From NCBI GenBank assembly GCA_007026445.1, contig VDMD01000004.1, positions 124,001-188,000 of the forward strand: DNA of 64,000 nucleotides, read 5' to 3'. Positions 1 through 10,738 of the stretch are shown piece after piece. Under the pieces are notes generated by a model. The model searched no databases. It had not been told where the DNA came from and saw nothing but the letters and a program-made list of their open reading frames with translations. Numbering within the stretch: the first letter of the stretch is position 1; every line of letters begins with the position of its first letter. This DNA is from Schizophyllum amplum. Lineage: Eukaryota > Basidiomycota > Agaricomycetes > Agaricales > Schizophyllaceae. The position numbers and the translations under genes were made by a program.

Positions 1-430
1 GTATGTCGGATGCACCTTTGCTATGACTAACGGTGACTGTTCCACAGCCTTCATTGCGTCCTCTGTCAACAACCTCGTTGCAGAATTTACAGGTTTGGAA
101 AGCGATCCATCCCATTTCGCGTCCACGACGCCTGTCAAAACTATCTTATCTCCCGGTTTCTCTGCACCCGATGGGCCCTCCAGCTCGGCTTACCTGCGCC
201 ATTCCGGCATCAAGGCACTGGACGCTGCTCTACCTTCTCCGGTTTTCTCGCCATCCCAGAAATGATCTTTACAGAGCCGCGTTTCACCAGATCTCTGCCG
301 CAGTGGCAGTTCGAAACTATCGCTCATGACGGCGTTTTCGTCAATCTCTCGGCACTGTATAGGGCGGTTGCGGCTCCGATTGATTGACTGCACTGTCATC
401 CTGGACGAGAAAACAGCTCGCGCAGTTGTC

Positions 431-438
431 TTATATAA
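431..438 (+). promoter_or_regulatory. TATA box of the AMP-dependent synthetase gene
   Basis: The run TTATATAA lies about 75 bases upstream of the ATG at 514. This spacing suits a TATA-driven fungal promoter with a short 5' leader. A GTGAGT follows directly and could be read as an intron donor, but the first convincing codons of the synthetase begin at 514, so I prefer the promoter reading. Confidence 0.5.
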
Positions 439-513
439 GGTGAGTGGTGGGTCAGTCCATCTCATTCTCCTACTTACCCATTGTCTTCTTCCCCACGAAT
501 TTTCCCCCATCTC

Positions 514-2346
514 ATGTCCAGTACACATCTTTCAGTCCTCGAGTCGAGCGCATCGCGCTACGCCATCGTCCTGCTTTCAAGGTCCCCCTCGTCGACACCA
601 CCACGCAGGAGGTCATCGAGTGGCAGTCGATCACCTACTCTCAGTTCGCGCACGATGTCGAGCACTTCGCCAAGTACTGGACGCGTACATTGCGCGTGAG
701 CGGCGTCCCTCAACGATCTACCATTGGCATGTGGTACGCTAGCTTTCGCTTGTTCCCCCTCGCGATGCTTACACCCCATTAAGGATCGGCGGCTTCACGT
801 ACATCGACTTGCTACACATCTACGGCATGTGCCGCGCAGGATACATCCCCCAGCTCTTCAGCCTTCGACTGCCGAACCCGGATGTCGTCTTCGAGCTTCT
901 TAGCCGTTCACGTGCACGGGCGCTGGTCTACGACGCGTCTTTCGCACACGCCGTCCGCAAAGCGCCTATCCCAACTCACCTCGCCATTGATGCCCGCGGA
1001 GAGGACTTGGACGCGCTACCGCTGCCTACGCATCCCCGGGTGACGGCTGATGATGTCGCGTTCTACTATCACACGAGCGGATCGACGTCCGGTAGCCCGA
1101 AGGTCGTTCCTTACGACTACCGCTGGCTCGAGTCAGCTGTCAACAAATCGGAGCAGGTCTCTCGACCGCGTGATCCTGCCCGCCAAGACGTTAGCATGTG
1201 GATGTAAGTCCTCACTGCACCCGCTTTCCCGCTCGCAAGACTGACATCCATTCGTCGTCTAGGGGAAGCATGTGCCATGTCGGCCAGTCATTTAGTGAGT
1301 CCTGCCACATTGGTGAAAGCGGCCTCGTACTGATAGGTTTTTAGTGCTCATCGGCAGTCTCCAACACGGCTCGTGTACGATCCAGCCTAGGGTCATTGGG
1401 TTTTCCTCCGAGGAGCTCTTGGACATGATCTCCCGATGCGGCTTGAATCGCCTCAACCAGTTCGCGGGCTTCCTTGCAGGGCATCTGCGCCACGCGCAGG
1501 CGGACCCCAAATTCCACGCTGTCCTCCGCGGGTTCGACGAAATTCTCTACTCTGGCATGCCACTTCCTCGCGCTGAGGAACAGTTTGCACTACAAAGCGG
1601 CCTCCCCCTCGTCGTATGACCTCTCTCCCTCGGGCTTCCGAAACGATACTTATCTTCACGTCTCTTAGAACCTGCTCGGTAGTACGGAATGCGGCGCCAT
1701 GATGCGCGGCGACGACGGCATCCTGAGGCCCTTGCGTGGCACGCGCTACGAGTTTGTGCCCATCGACGGCGCCGTAGACACTGGGTACGAGTCGTCCGCG
1801 CGCCTTCTCGAAATGGTCATCCGCGGCGACTCGCCGGACTGCCCGCGCGACCGTCGAGCGGCGGACGGGCACTTCCACACCGGTGACCTGTTTGCGCAGG
1901 TGGTGCCCGGGGGCTATGTATACCGCGGCCGCGACGACGACTGGATCAAGTCGCAGACTAGCTTGCGGTGCGACACTCGGTACGTTCGCCGTCGTGTCTT
2001 GTCTCGGGTGTCGCTGACAGATGTGCAGCGCGATCGAGGACAACGCACGCGCGACCTGTGGGCACCTCATTGCGGAGTGCATCGTCGTCGGCACTGGCCG
2101 TCCGTCTCCCGTGATCTTCATCGAGCCGGTAGATGCGAACGCTGACGCCGAGAAGATCAAGCGCGAGATCATTCGCAAGACTCGAGCCTTCCACTCGCGA
2201 CGCTACCTGCACGAACGTATCACGTCGACGAAGATGGTCATCGTGGTCCCTCGTGGAACACTGCCGCGGACAGCCACCAAGGGCAACGTCCGCCGACAAG
2301 CCGTGAGGATGCGTACACCTCTCTTCTAGACCAGATCTTCGCATGA
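514..2346 (+). CDS. AMP-dependent synthetase/ligase (ANL superfamily), frame broken twice
   Basis: This is an adenylate-forming enzyme that would activate a carboxylic acid as its acyl-AMP; the substrate is unknown. The P-loop-like core motif YHTSGSTSGSPK lies near 1068-1103, a GSTECG motif near 1680, and the hinge segment YRGRDDDWIK near 1923. The C-terminal lysine region ends KGNVRRQAV. At least five introns of about 50 nt are visible, with donors near 733, 1205, 1295, 1617 and 1980. The family layout, with GGFTYIDLLHIYGMCRAGY after the first intron, resembles acetyl-CoA-synthetase-like proteins common in Agaricomycetes. The frame is lost twice: near 561-566, between SSASRYA and HRPAFKV, and near 2306-2311, after RRQAV, where the tail DAYTSLLDQIFA continues one frame over to the stop at 2346. 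Each break is mended by one additional base. No phosphopantetheine or reductase domain follows, so it is a stand-alone ligase of about 525 residues. Confidence 0.82.
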
Positions 2347-4051
2347 AGCACGTCCATCACCATCCATTGATCTTGATCTATCCCATCCTCTTGTCATCCC
2401 CTCACATTGGACTCATCCACTCACGCAATAATGTACTTATGATTATTTATATATCTCCACCACCATCCTGCCCCATCCACCACGTATAAATTATCGGTAT
2501 CTACCTTACCTTCGTGCTGTTGTAATCTACCTGTACCACAGTCACTGTACCAGTCCTCGGGCTCCCTAATCGCTCGTGTAGTCTACGCATCTTTAGTTCG
2601 TCCCCTGTAGCACTAGAATAAACTGGGAAAGTTTTGTACGGCATCGTCGAAAGGCTTGACGGCATTGCGCGACTCAACTGTCATCAGGGAACTGAGCTCT
2701 GTGCACGATCTGTGCAGGCAATGAAGCAGCCTTCGGATCCTCGGGGACAGTCAAATTATGTGGCACGGGAATAGTGACTGTGCAGAAACATTCTGGGTGA
2801 TGAATGCGAATCCCTACCTGCGCAGCCGGGTGATGTTTTGAGGCGCGAGCCCTAGCACTAATTGTCCATCTCAGAGCTCAACTTGGACCTGCCTGGTGGT
2901 GATGGCACGCAATGGACTACATGTCCTGACATCAGGCGAGGATCAACTTGCCGCACTGCGATGATTAACACTGTGAGAAGCACTTCAAGGCCCACATACA
3001 CAAGGCAACACGACGGCGCAGTATCTTACGGTGCAACGCTCAGGTGGGATGTATACCGAAGATGACGCAGGTGGCCGATAACAGTGGGAAGCGCTGGGCG
3101 GGGGACTTACCCGTCCGTAGGCTATTCGGACAGGCTCAAAGTGATTATGAAGGAAGGTATACGGATACATAAAAGTGAAGACCACATAGTAGCCTGGTCA
3201 TAAAATGATTCAAAAAAAAAAAAAAAAACACTGTGAGAGCGTCAATTTAATCGACGTTTGAGCTCGCCTGTGGCGACGTTCTCATTTTGAAGCTTAACCT
3301 GAGGGGACGTGGCATGAGAGCGTTTGAACGCCACCGAGAGATTGGAGAACAACAGCCATATGCATGAAGTGTCATGGAGTGTGAGAGGCATCAGGCCATA
3401 CATACCATACGGACTTGGCTCTTGCAGGGGCGCGCGGCATCGCCCATCAAAGACAAAGACCATACAAATGGGGATTGGGCCAAGAATTCCTTCCCCTTTG
3501 GTGGCGTCTGATCTGAGAGCTTCATATACATACACGCAGAGCCACATGGGCGGCAGTGGTGCGGATCAGGTCAATGTTCTCCGACGCCTTGAAAGCCGCA
3601 CGTTCCTGGCCTGAGCATCCTGTCTCATCGACTTGAAGCTTCAGACTTGGCGAAGCCATGTCATTGAAACGCACCAGTCGACGATCGAGCCTTTGTAAGG
3701 CTACTGCATCTGTATCGGTGTCTGTTTGTTTGACGTCTGCGCACTTGCATACCAGATGGATGGACCTCGGGAGCGCAGCCACGATTCCAATATGACGATG
3801 GGCGGTGGCACTTGGTGACATTTGGGACTACTGATTCAATGAAGAGGGACGACTCTGGTGCTGCGCCTGTACACGCAGCCCACCTTGTACCCGTCCTCTG
3901 GCGTGGAAACGCCGTCGCGAGCTGGAGGTCCTCGGAAGAGATGCCGGACGCGTTCGTGGGCGGGAACTGTCCCCGAGAGGTTGCTATTCGTAGTTGGCTT
4001 ACGAACATGCGGGTTGTTCCACGGGTTTATCCCGATAATTGAATGCGAGCT
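2347..4051. other. Intergenic region, no supported gene
   Basis: About 1.7 kb lies between two genes. It holds the 3' flank of the synthetase, a 17-base A run at 3212-3228 and several unsupported short open frames on both strands. None shows family-like sequence or a plausible intron pattern. The downstream part (3.6-4.0 kb) may include the 3' UTR of the XRCC2-like gene. Confidence 0.6.
3212..3228. repeat. A(17) homopolymer
   Basis: Seventeen consecutive A residues. A retroposed poly(A) tail is possible, but no retroelement coding sequence or target-site duplication is visible next to it. Confidence 0.8.
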
Positions 4052-5363
4052 TCAGGAGCATCCCATCGCCGCCCCTATTGTTGTTGCCGCATTCTCAGAA
4101 GGCCGATGCTTCGTGAGATGTGGCGCATTCTGCACGATAGGCTCACGCGAAGGCTGCAGTTCCCGCATGGCAGCATGAACGCCGTCGGCACCGATGCACA
4201 GCGTGAATTGCCCGACGCCGCCGTGTCCTGGGGTGCGCACGAGGCCGGTAATCTCGCCTCGCTCCATGACAGGCCGCCGCGCGGTGCGCTCCTGCTCTGC
4301 TGCCTCCTCCAGTGCGATGCCCTCGCCTAGGCGGACAGCGGTGCGGCGCGCCAGCGTGATGTGACGCGTAAGCGGCAATATGGGCTCCACGGCCTGCGGC
4401 GGCGTGTCCGCAAAGGGCGAGGGGAAGGATCGGAGGTGCTGGTCGAAAAATGGTGTGTGCGGAATTGCGGTGAGGCCCCAGTTGGTTAGGAGGATTATGG
4501 GGCGGTGGGAGTCGCGGAAGCGGCGTATGGCTTTGAGAACGTTCCGCAGAGGGCTGGTGACGGACGTGCTGCCGTCCGAGGTGGCGCGCAATTGTTCGAC
4601 AGTGAAGCGATCCGACCAGTGGAAAGCGCTGAGAGAGTCGATCGCCAGGATGCCAATCTCGTCATTTGGCAGCCGCGAAGAGTGGTAATTGGGGAGGTGA
4701 GCCAGCGTCATGGCCAGCTGATTCGAGCTTGACGGTCGAAATACATGGATTCTTTGCAGAACAGGCCGAAGTACCGTGTCACTCAAGAGTGCTGCTTGAG
4801 AATTCCGCGGACGTAGACGTTCTACAAGGACTTGTCGCAAGCGAAGTGGATCAAAAGTGGCATCCGTATCGCACAGAACCGCAGCTTTCTCCCATCCACC
4901 GTGTTCAGCAGGCAACACGCAGGTAGCAATCAGATAGTAAAGAAAGTGAGTCTTTCCAGAAGCAGGAGAGCCCTGAATTTCGATGACGCTGCCCCACTCG
5001 AAGGACGACCCGTTGAGAGTTTGGAAATGGGCGTCAAGCTCCGGAATCCCTGTAGCTTTTGGACCTTCCTCTGAGGAGTGTTAACTTTGTGGTACGTACT
5101 TTTCCGACTGCTCACCTTCGCAGACAATATCAACAAGAAGCTACGCGTGACCCAGTCAATCATAACCTCTCGCGCCGCTTCAGAAACTCACGTCGCTCAG
5201 AGGAAAGCTCTCTATCAAGTATGTTTCCGCCAAGATCCGACTCGAGGAGCTGAATAAGTTCATGACCGGATAACGACGTGAGAGACGAGCTGCCGAACTT
5301 CTCAATATGTCGGGCGAGATGATGGTTCTGGTCAAAGAGGCGCGCGGCCCGAAGCAAGTTCAA
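4052..5363 (-). CDS. XRCC2-like RecA/Rad51-family recombination protein
   Basis: This RecA-fold ATPase of the Rad51-paralogue group should act in homologous recombination with the BCDX2-type paralogue complex (family knowledge). Walker A is seen as GSPASGKTH near 4950, followed by YYLIATCVLPAEHGG. The Walker B-like strand GILAIDSLSAFHW sits near 4660. The large exon (about 4052-5073) is open throughout. A short exon (about 5115-5140, LLVDIVCE) and an N-terminal exon containing LSGHELIQLLESDLGG lie upstream. The junction of the first two exons cannot be placed in frame with ordinary splice sites, so the 5' structure is uncertain, and no ATG is evident at the 5363 end. The gene is divergent from the SLC35F-like carrier, about 200 bases away. 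RecA-like identity is secure; XRCC2 rather than another paralogue is likely, because of the large C-terminal domain and the FRPSSSNQLAMTLAHLPNYH segment. Confidence 0.75.
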
Positions 5364-5564
5364 CCTCTGTCGGCGCTTGCCGGTTTTCCGAAGCCGCGCG
5401 ATAAGATGAGATAACGGTCGTGGGTGACTGGCGTTCGGCGCTACCTGGCTTGCGTGCTCGTTTCCCGCCGTCGCCCGCTCGGCTACGGGCGCTCATGCTC
5501 TTTAGCGTCTCCCCTTAGTTGTCCCTACCCAGCAACACCTGGCGTCGCCCTCGAGAGGTGACTG

Positions 5565-7317
5565 ATGGACGCCCCACGGTCGCGCTCGGCCTCCCCTGCC
5601 CCTCCCCCGTTGGCATACCTGAAGAAGCGGGACTACATCATCGGCATCCTGTTGCTGCTCATTGTCGTATTCTTGTGGACAAGCAGCAACTTTGTCACCC
5701 AGGTGCTTGATCAATGAGTGTGGCGTGCAAGCCCGTGGACTCATCCCTTGCGTGCAGGCCCTATTCGAAGATGGATTCGAGAAGCCTTTCCTGTGCGTCC
5801 TGATGTTCCTTTGAATGTGAACTCCTGCTTACGTGCATTTCACAGTGTGACATACCTGAACACGAGCTCTTTCGCGCTCTATTTGGTCCCCTCACTTGTG
5901 CGGAGGGTGCTGGCGGGGAAGAAGATCCACTGGCGATGGAAGGACATAGCGCGCGATGACCTCGAGAGGTGCGTGGTCGCTCTGGTGTATTAGTGTGGTG
6001 TACTCACGAAGAAACACAGGACAAGGGAGGCAGACGCATACCAACCTCTCGCGTCGGATAACGACGATGCTCGGGGGCTTGAAGAAGACGTGCGTTCGGT
6101 CTTACCTTACCTGAAGCTGCATGCTCATCTCGTACAGACACATCTGCACCCACACTTCATCCATCCCGAGCCGCACGTTGTCCTGGATGACGAGGCGCTT
6201 CCTCCTCTCACAACGCAGGAGACGGCCAAGCTGGCGTCCGTCTTTTGCTTTTTCTGGTTCGTCAGCCAAACCTTCCCCTGCCACACGCCCTGATCCTCCT
6301 AGGTTTATCGCAAACTGGACAGTAAATGCATCACTGGATTACACAAGCGTCGCCAGCACGACTATCCTGTCGAGCATGAGCGGTGCGTGCATGGCAGCTT
6401 GCACCACCCCATCTGTTGAGTTGCTGACATTCCCAAGGCTTCTTCACACTAGGCATCGGAAGAGTATTCCAGGTCGAAGTACTCACCTACGCTAAGCTCG
6501 GTGCAGTGTTCACGAGGTGACTAGCCCTGCGCGTCTCCCGCCGCACCCTCTAATTAACCCCATCCAGCTTCTCAGGCGTCGTCCTCGTCTCCCTATCCGA
6601 CTCCAATTCCGACGGGGTTGAGCATGCTCCGCGCCCGATGCTAGGCGACCTGCTCGCGCTGCTTTCCGCCTTCTTTTACGCGCTCTACGTGACGCTGCTG
6701 AAGGTCCGCATTGGATCGGAGTCGCGCATCGACATGCAGTTGTTCTTCGGCTTCGTCGGTCTTTTCAACATCATCACTCTCTGGCCCGTCGCGGTCATAT
6801 TGCACTTCACCGGCGTCGAGCCGTTCGATATCCCACACAGTGGTTCTGCTGTGGGCGCCATCCTCGCTAACGTGCGTTTTTTCTCGCTTGCCATACCCGC
6901 CGTATCATATGCTTCGACCCTAACACCCCCATCCAGATGGCCATCACCCTCTCCAGCGACTACATCTACGTCCTCGCCATGCTCAAGACCACACCCCTCG
7001 TCGTCACCGTCGGCCTCAGCCTCACCATCCCCCTCGCCGTCGTCGGCGACCTCGTCCTCGGGCGCGACGTGCGCATCCAGGTCATTCTTGGCGCATTGCT
7101 CGTCCTCGCGAGCTTCGTCGCCATGGGCGTCGACGACGCGCGCGTGCAGGAGAAGGAGTTGGCGCACAGGCATGTAGCGGAGGATGACGGGCTGGTGGAT
7201 AGTATCAGGAGGCGCAGTGAGAGTCGGGCACAGGCAAGGAGCGTGAGTTTGACGAGGGGGAGGGGGAGCCTGACAGGGCGCAGGGGGAGCGAGCAGGTGG
7301 AGTTGGGAGGGACCTAG
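5565..7317 (+). CDS. SLC35F5/Thi74-type EamA drug/metabolite transporter
   Basis: This is a polytopic membrane carrier of the drug/metabolite superfamily. The first exon encodes a short Pro/Ser tail, then KKRDYIIGILLLLIVVFLWT, the first helix, and SSNFVTQ. Later exons give TYLNTSSFALYLVPSL, the conserved FIANWTVNASLDYTSVASTT, and SGFFTLGIGRVFQVEVLTY. They continue with GDLLALLSAFFYALYVTLLK and end with LVVTVGLSLTIPLAVVGDLV plus a basic Arg/Ser-rich cytosolic tail. These segments match the SLC35F3/4/5 and yeast YML018C/THI74 group, which reside in vacuolar or mitochondrial membranes and have poorly defined substrates. At least six introns of about 50 nt are visible, for example 5701-5755 and 5801-5850. 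No frame breaks were found. The start at 5565 gives a normal N-terminus. It is divergent from the XRCC2-like gene. Confidence 0.87.
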
Positions 7318-7815
7318 AGGTTTGGGATCTTTGTTATTGCTCACATAGGGATGCCTCAACGTGCGTAGCCTATTGTATCATTTTCCGGGCCACTTATCAT
7401 CAGAGGCGTTGGTCAACTACCCGCGACTGCTCAGCTGTCTGCCTGCCTACGACGTGGCTGTGACTCGACTATCGGCCGAAGGGCTCTTTTCCTGCGCCTT
7501 ATCGCTGCACTCTACAGACTCACTGGGCCTGGGTGCATTGTGTGGGTGTACGCGAGTCATCTGACGCGCCGCAATGCACATAGAAGCTCGACGCGACTCG
7601 AAAATCTGCGGCATGCCGTAGAACAATGGAGCGAACAGCCACAGTCTCATACTTCTTCACATGTCGCGCGTGAGGGTATCTGCTTTCTTTCCCAACCCTT
7701 TTGTACCTCGCTGCTCCTTGCCCCCGACATTCTCGACCCCCCTTCCCCCATCCGCTCCAGGGCAACGAGAAAGCAAAGAACCTGCAGCAAAGAGACGCCT
7801 ACCCTGAGCTACACC
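7318..7815. other. Intergenic region
   Basis: About 500 bases between two plus-strand genes, presumably the 3' UTR of the carrier and the promoter of the microprotein. The last 150 bases are pyrimidine-rich (runs such as CTTTCTTTCCCAACCC), typical of a basidiomycete core promoter and 5' leader. I see no other feature. Confidence 0.5.
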
Positions 7816-8086
7816 ATGTCAGTTTTTTCGTCGCAAATCCTCCCATTGATTGCAGCGGTCTACGGGTTACTTTGGCTCTACATGCGTCAGGAGCGGAAGA
7901 GGAACTCGTATTCAGAAGAGGAGAGAATCGCATGGCTGCGCGCCAATCGACCGAATACGTCGCCCAGTCCACCGTGAGTGTTGTTGCACAGAGGGAAGAG
8001 AGGCTAGACAAGAAGTTTTGTGCAGGTTGCCGGACCGTCTGAACCCAGCTTACTATCGCGAAGGCATGAAGCAGAGGCGATATTGA
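7816..8086 (+). CDS. Small single-pass membrane protein, about 67 residues
   Basis: Two exons join cleanly. The first starts at the ATG at 7816 and encodes MSVFSSQILPLIAAVYGLLW, a hydrophobic segment, followed by the basic stretch MRQERKRNSYSEEERIAWLR. The intron runs from about 7973 to 8022, with donor GTGAGT and acceptor TGTGCAG. The second exon encodes LPDRLNPAYYREGMKQRRY and stops at 8086. The layout is an N-terminal helix, a charged region and a basic C-terminus, as in small mitochondrial or ER membrane assembly factors, but I cannot assign a family. The preserved splice frame and pyrimidine-rich leader argue that it is real. Confidence 0.6.
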
Positions 8087-8222
8087 GGCGCAGGAGAACA
8101 GGACGTGGCTGGTCGCCCAGATGGTGTGTATGTGGCAAGCGCAGAATCATGGAGATTGGATGATAAATATGCCACAGGGATCCCATTAGACCGACAGTAC
8201 AAGGAGGATGGTAGAGGGGGCA

Positions 8223-9112
8223 CTAAGACGACGAAATTCTTCTCCGTTTCGCTGAGGGTTCGTCGCTGTCGTCAGTAGTTGGCGTGGGCGCAGACCCCTT
8301 GTCTTCCTTCGCTGGCGGAGGTTTGGCGGGCTTGGCTTTCTTCTTGACAACGATGCCCTTGAGGCTGCCCTTCTTTGCCGGCTCCTTCTTGGGAGGGGGC
8401 GGCTTGGAGGGGGCAGGGGGCTTTGTAGCTGCGGCAGCAGCAGTCCCGGGTATGTTTGGTGGAGGCTTGGCAGTCATCTTCGCTGCGACGGCTCTGTGAT
8501 CGTGTGAGTAAGTGCTTGGGGGAAATCATGAACAGCACGCACTCCCGGTATGACTTGAGCTCCTCGCCATCTTCCAATTGCGAAGGCGCTCCTCCTCTTC
8601 GCGCTTCTCGCGGAGGGTGTCCAAGTATGCGGTCTCGTCTTCCGTTAGTGCGCGGAACTGGTTGGCTGTGGTGGCCTGAGCATATTATGCAGACATGGCA
8701 GAGTTTGAGCTGCACCTAGCTTTGTTCGCTCCTCGTATTCTTCTTGTTTGGCAGCCTCCAGAGGGAGTCATTACGAGGGCACGTCTGTGGGATGCATACA
8801 TACCCGGTTCGCGGCCAGTTTCTGTCGAAGTCAGCTTAGAGGACTTCATAAGTCGGGGGCGCACCTCAGCAAGACTACGACCGTCATAGTCCTCCTCTGT
8901 CTGCTGCGGTGGCGGCTCCTGTCCGAGACTGATAGTCGAGCATCAGCGGGGAACGATCGCATCTGGTTATAGTGAACATACCGGGCATACGCCGCGCGCC
9001 ATTGTTCCTCTCTGCGTACGCGCGCAGCCTGGATGTCGTCCGCGGTGATGAAGCGCGCGCCGACACCGGTGCTCGTCGACGACAGCGAGGGGACAACAGC
9101 TTCCTCAGTCAT
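8223..9112 (-). CDS. FAM192A/PSME3IP1 (Fyv6/NIP30 domain) protein
   Basis: The N-terminal exon (ending near 8985) reads MTEEAVVPSLSSTSTGVGAR then FITADDIQAARVRREEQWR, the opening of the NIP30/FAM192A N-terminal domain. Further exons carry EPPPQQTEEDYDGRSLAE, then QFRALTEDETAYLDTLREKR, matching the conserved core in which a basic helix is followed by an acidic EDE stretch. The C-terminal exon (8223-8477) is Pro/Lys-rich with a KKKAKPAKPP patch and ends PSAKRRRISSS, a likely nuclear signal. Human FAM192A binds the PA28-gamma proteasome activator, and yeast Fyv6 is a splicing-associated factor (family knowledge). Which role applies here cannot be read from sequence. Roughly 210 residues, at least four introns. 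It is divergent from the SRF1-like gene, with 120 bases between start codons. Confidence 0.75.
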
Positions 9113-9232
9113 GGATGCTGACGAGAAGACGATGAGCCGCTTGGACCGGCTCGGAAATTCGGGCTGTGCACGATTCCCAAGTTCCTTCTTCCCCTCATCG
9201 TCGTCGCCAGCGACCTCTGCGTTCTTCTGTGA

Positions 9233-10738
9233 ATGGCGGGCCCGTCGGGCTCTCTTGATCCTTCGAAGAGTCTCTCGCCGCCCTCGCTGCTTTCGACCTC
9301 TACGTTGAACCACTCCGCGTCGATCAAGAGCACTGCACCTCGGGCAACGACGAGCAAGGTCATCACCGCACCGCGTACGTATCCGACAACAGCGCAAGCG
9401 AAGCCTGCTGACATCCCCGTAGCATGGGCACGAGACGAGCCGCCGTCGCCGTCGTCGTCGGTGACCAACTTCGACATCTCACAGCCACTCCAGAACTCCA
9501 TGTCCCGCCCCTCGTTCGATGTCATCTCCTTCAACTCTGCCAAGGATGCGTCCCGCTGGTGGTCCTTTACCCTCCCTCGACCCCGCGATCAGCAGCAGCC
9601 GCCCAAACCCAAGCTCTCTATCGACACCGCCGTCGACGACCTCGAGAAGGGACAGCGCACGCCCCCGCGCCGCCCCTGGCTTCCAAACACCTCCTCGCTC
9701 AACACCGCGCGCAGAGACAAGGGCAAGGAGATGGAGCACACCGGCAGCCTCAGCGAACGCAAAAACGTCAAGCTCAATGTCGCCCTACCCCCGCCCCCCG
9801 CCGCCCCTTTCACGCTTTCCCACAACCCGACGCCGGGCTGGGATACGCCGTGGACTGCGCGCCCGCGCGATGACAACGGCGAGAACGGCGACTCGTACGG
9901 CTGGCGTGGCTACGGCACAGATGATGAGGTCGCATCCCGCTCGGGCAAGCGGCCGAAACGATGGCGGGCGTTCCTCCTCAACAATGTTTACGTCCCCCTC
10001 GTGCGTCCCCCCCTCCTACGTATAAATATGTACTCACACACGCTCTAGCTCTTCCGATTCATCAATGTCACGTTCACGACCGCCGCCCTCGCGTACGCCA
10101 TCCAATACGACAGCTGGAAATGCAGAGTCATGCCCTCGGCGCACTGGGCAGCTCACCGTACGTAACCCCCACCATGCCCGTGGTGCATTCCGGCTGACAA
10201 ACCCATCTTAGGACATTGGTTATCATCTTCGCCCCACTCACATTGTGCACGTGCTCATCGCTGTCTACGTACGTCTAAATCCCCCTCCGGTCTACCCCTC
10301 ATTCTGACATAGCGTAGCTTGAATACTTCGGGCGCCCCCTGGGCCTGTGGCGGACGTCGCGCAAGCTTTTCCACACCCTCACGGAGGTCGTCTTCATCTG
10401 CGCCTGGTCCGGCGCCTCTCTCTCTGCTTCGACAACTTCTTCACATCCCTTATACCCTGCGCATCCCCGTTCTCGTCCAACTGGTATAACGAGCTACCGC
10501 GCCCCGCATCCCCCTACCCAACTTCGAAGGCAGCGCGGGCGACCGCCTGTGCGAGGAGCAACTGGTCCTCATCATCCTCGTCGGCGTCGGGCTCATCATG
10601 TACTGCATCAACCTCGTCATCAGCCTCTTCCGGATCTTCGAGAAGGTGAAGGTACACTCGGGGCGCTATCCGCAGGCTAAGCAAGGGTTGGTCGGCAATA
10701 TGCGCTATGCGGGCTTTCCGCCTGCTGGCGCGCCGTAA
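9233..10738 (+). CDS. SRF1-like regulator of phospholipase D, frame broken four times
   Basis: The first exon (9233 to about 10000) encodes a long disordered Ser/Pro-rich region ending [20 protein letters not shown]. Four short, mostly hydrophobic segments follow. They include [48 protein letters not shown] with [10 protein letters not shown], and a last one around [20 protein letters not shown]. The final residues [12 protein letters not shown] and AGFPPAGAP end at the stop at 10738. This order matches the fungal SRF1 family, membrane proteins linked to phospholipase D (Spo14) regulation. Conserved sequence changes frame near 10105, 10244, 10415 and 10510, each time as if one base were missing; two of these are in C runs. 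Either the gene is decayed or the consensus sequence is wrong. Introns with proper borders lie at about 10001-10048, 10153-10211 and 10269-10318. Confidence 0.7.

Noticed and set aside
23..528. Overlapping open frames on both strands left of the synthetase
   Set aside because: They overlap each other, have no family-like sequence, and lie upstream of a credible TATA box and start codon.
1453..2178. 241-codon minus-strand frame
   Set aside because: Arg/Ala-rich shadow of the synthetase exon on the other strand.
3212..3228. Poly(A) run as retroposon tail
   Set aside because: No retroelement coding sequence, no target-site duplication and no repeat copy seen nearby.
6685..7359. 224-codon minus-strand frame
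   Set aside because: Antisense of the SLC35F-type carrier; low-complexity Asp/Glu composition mirrors the coding strand.
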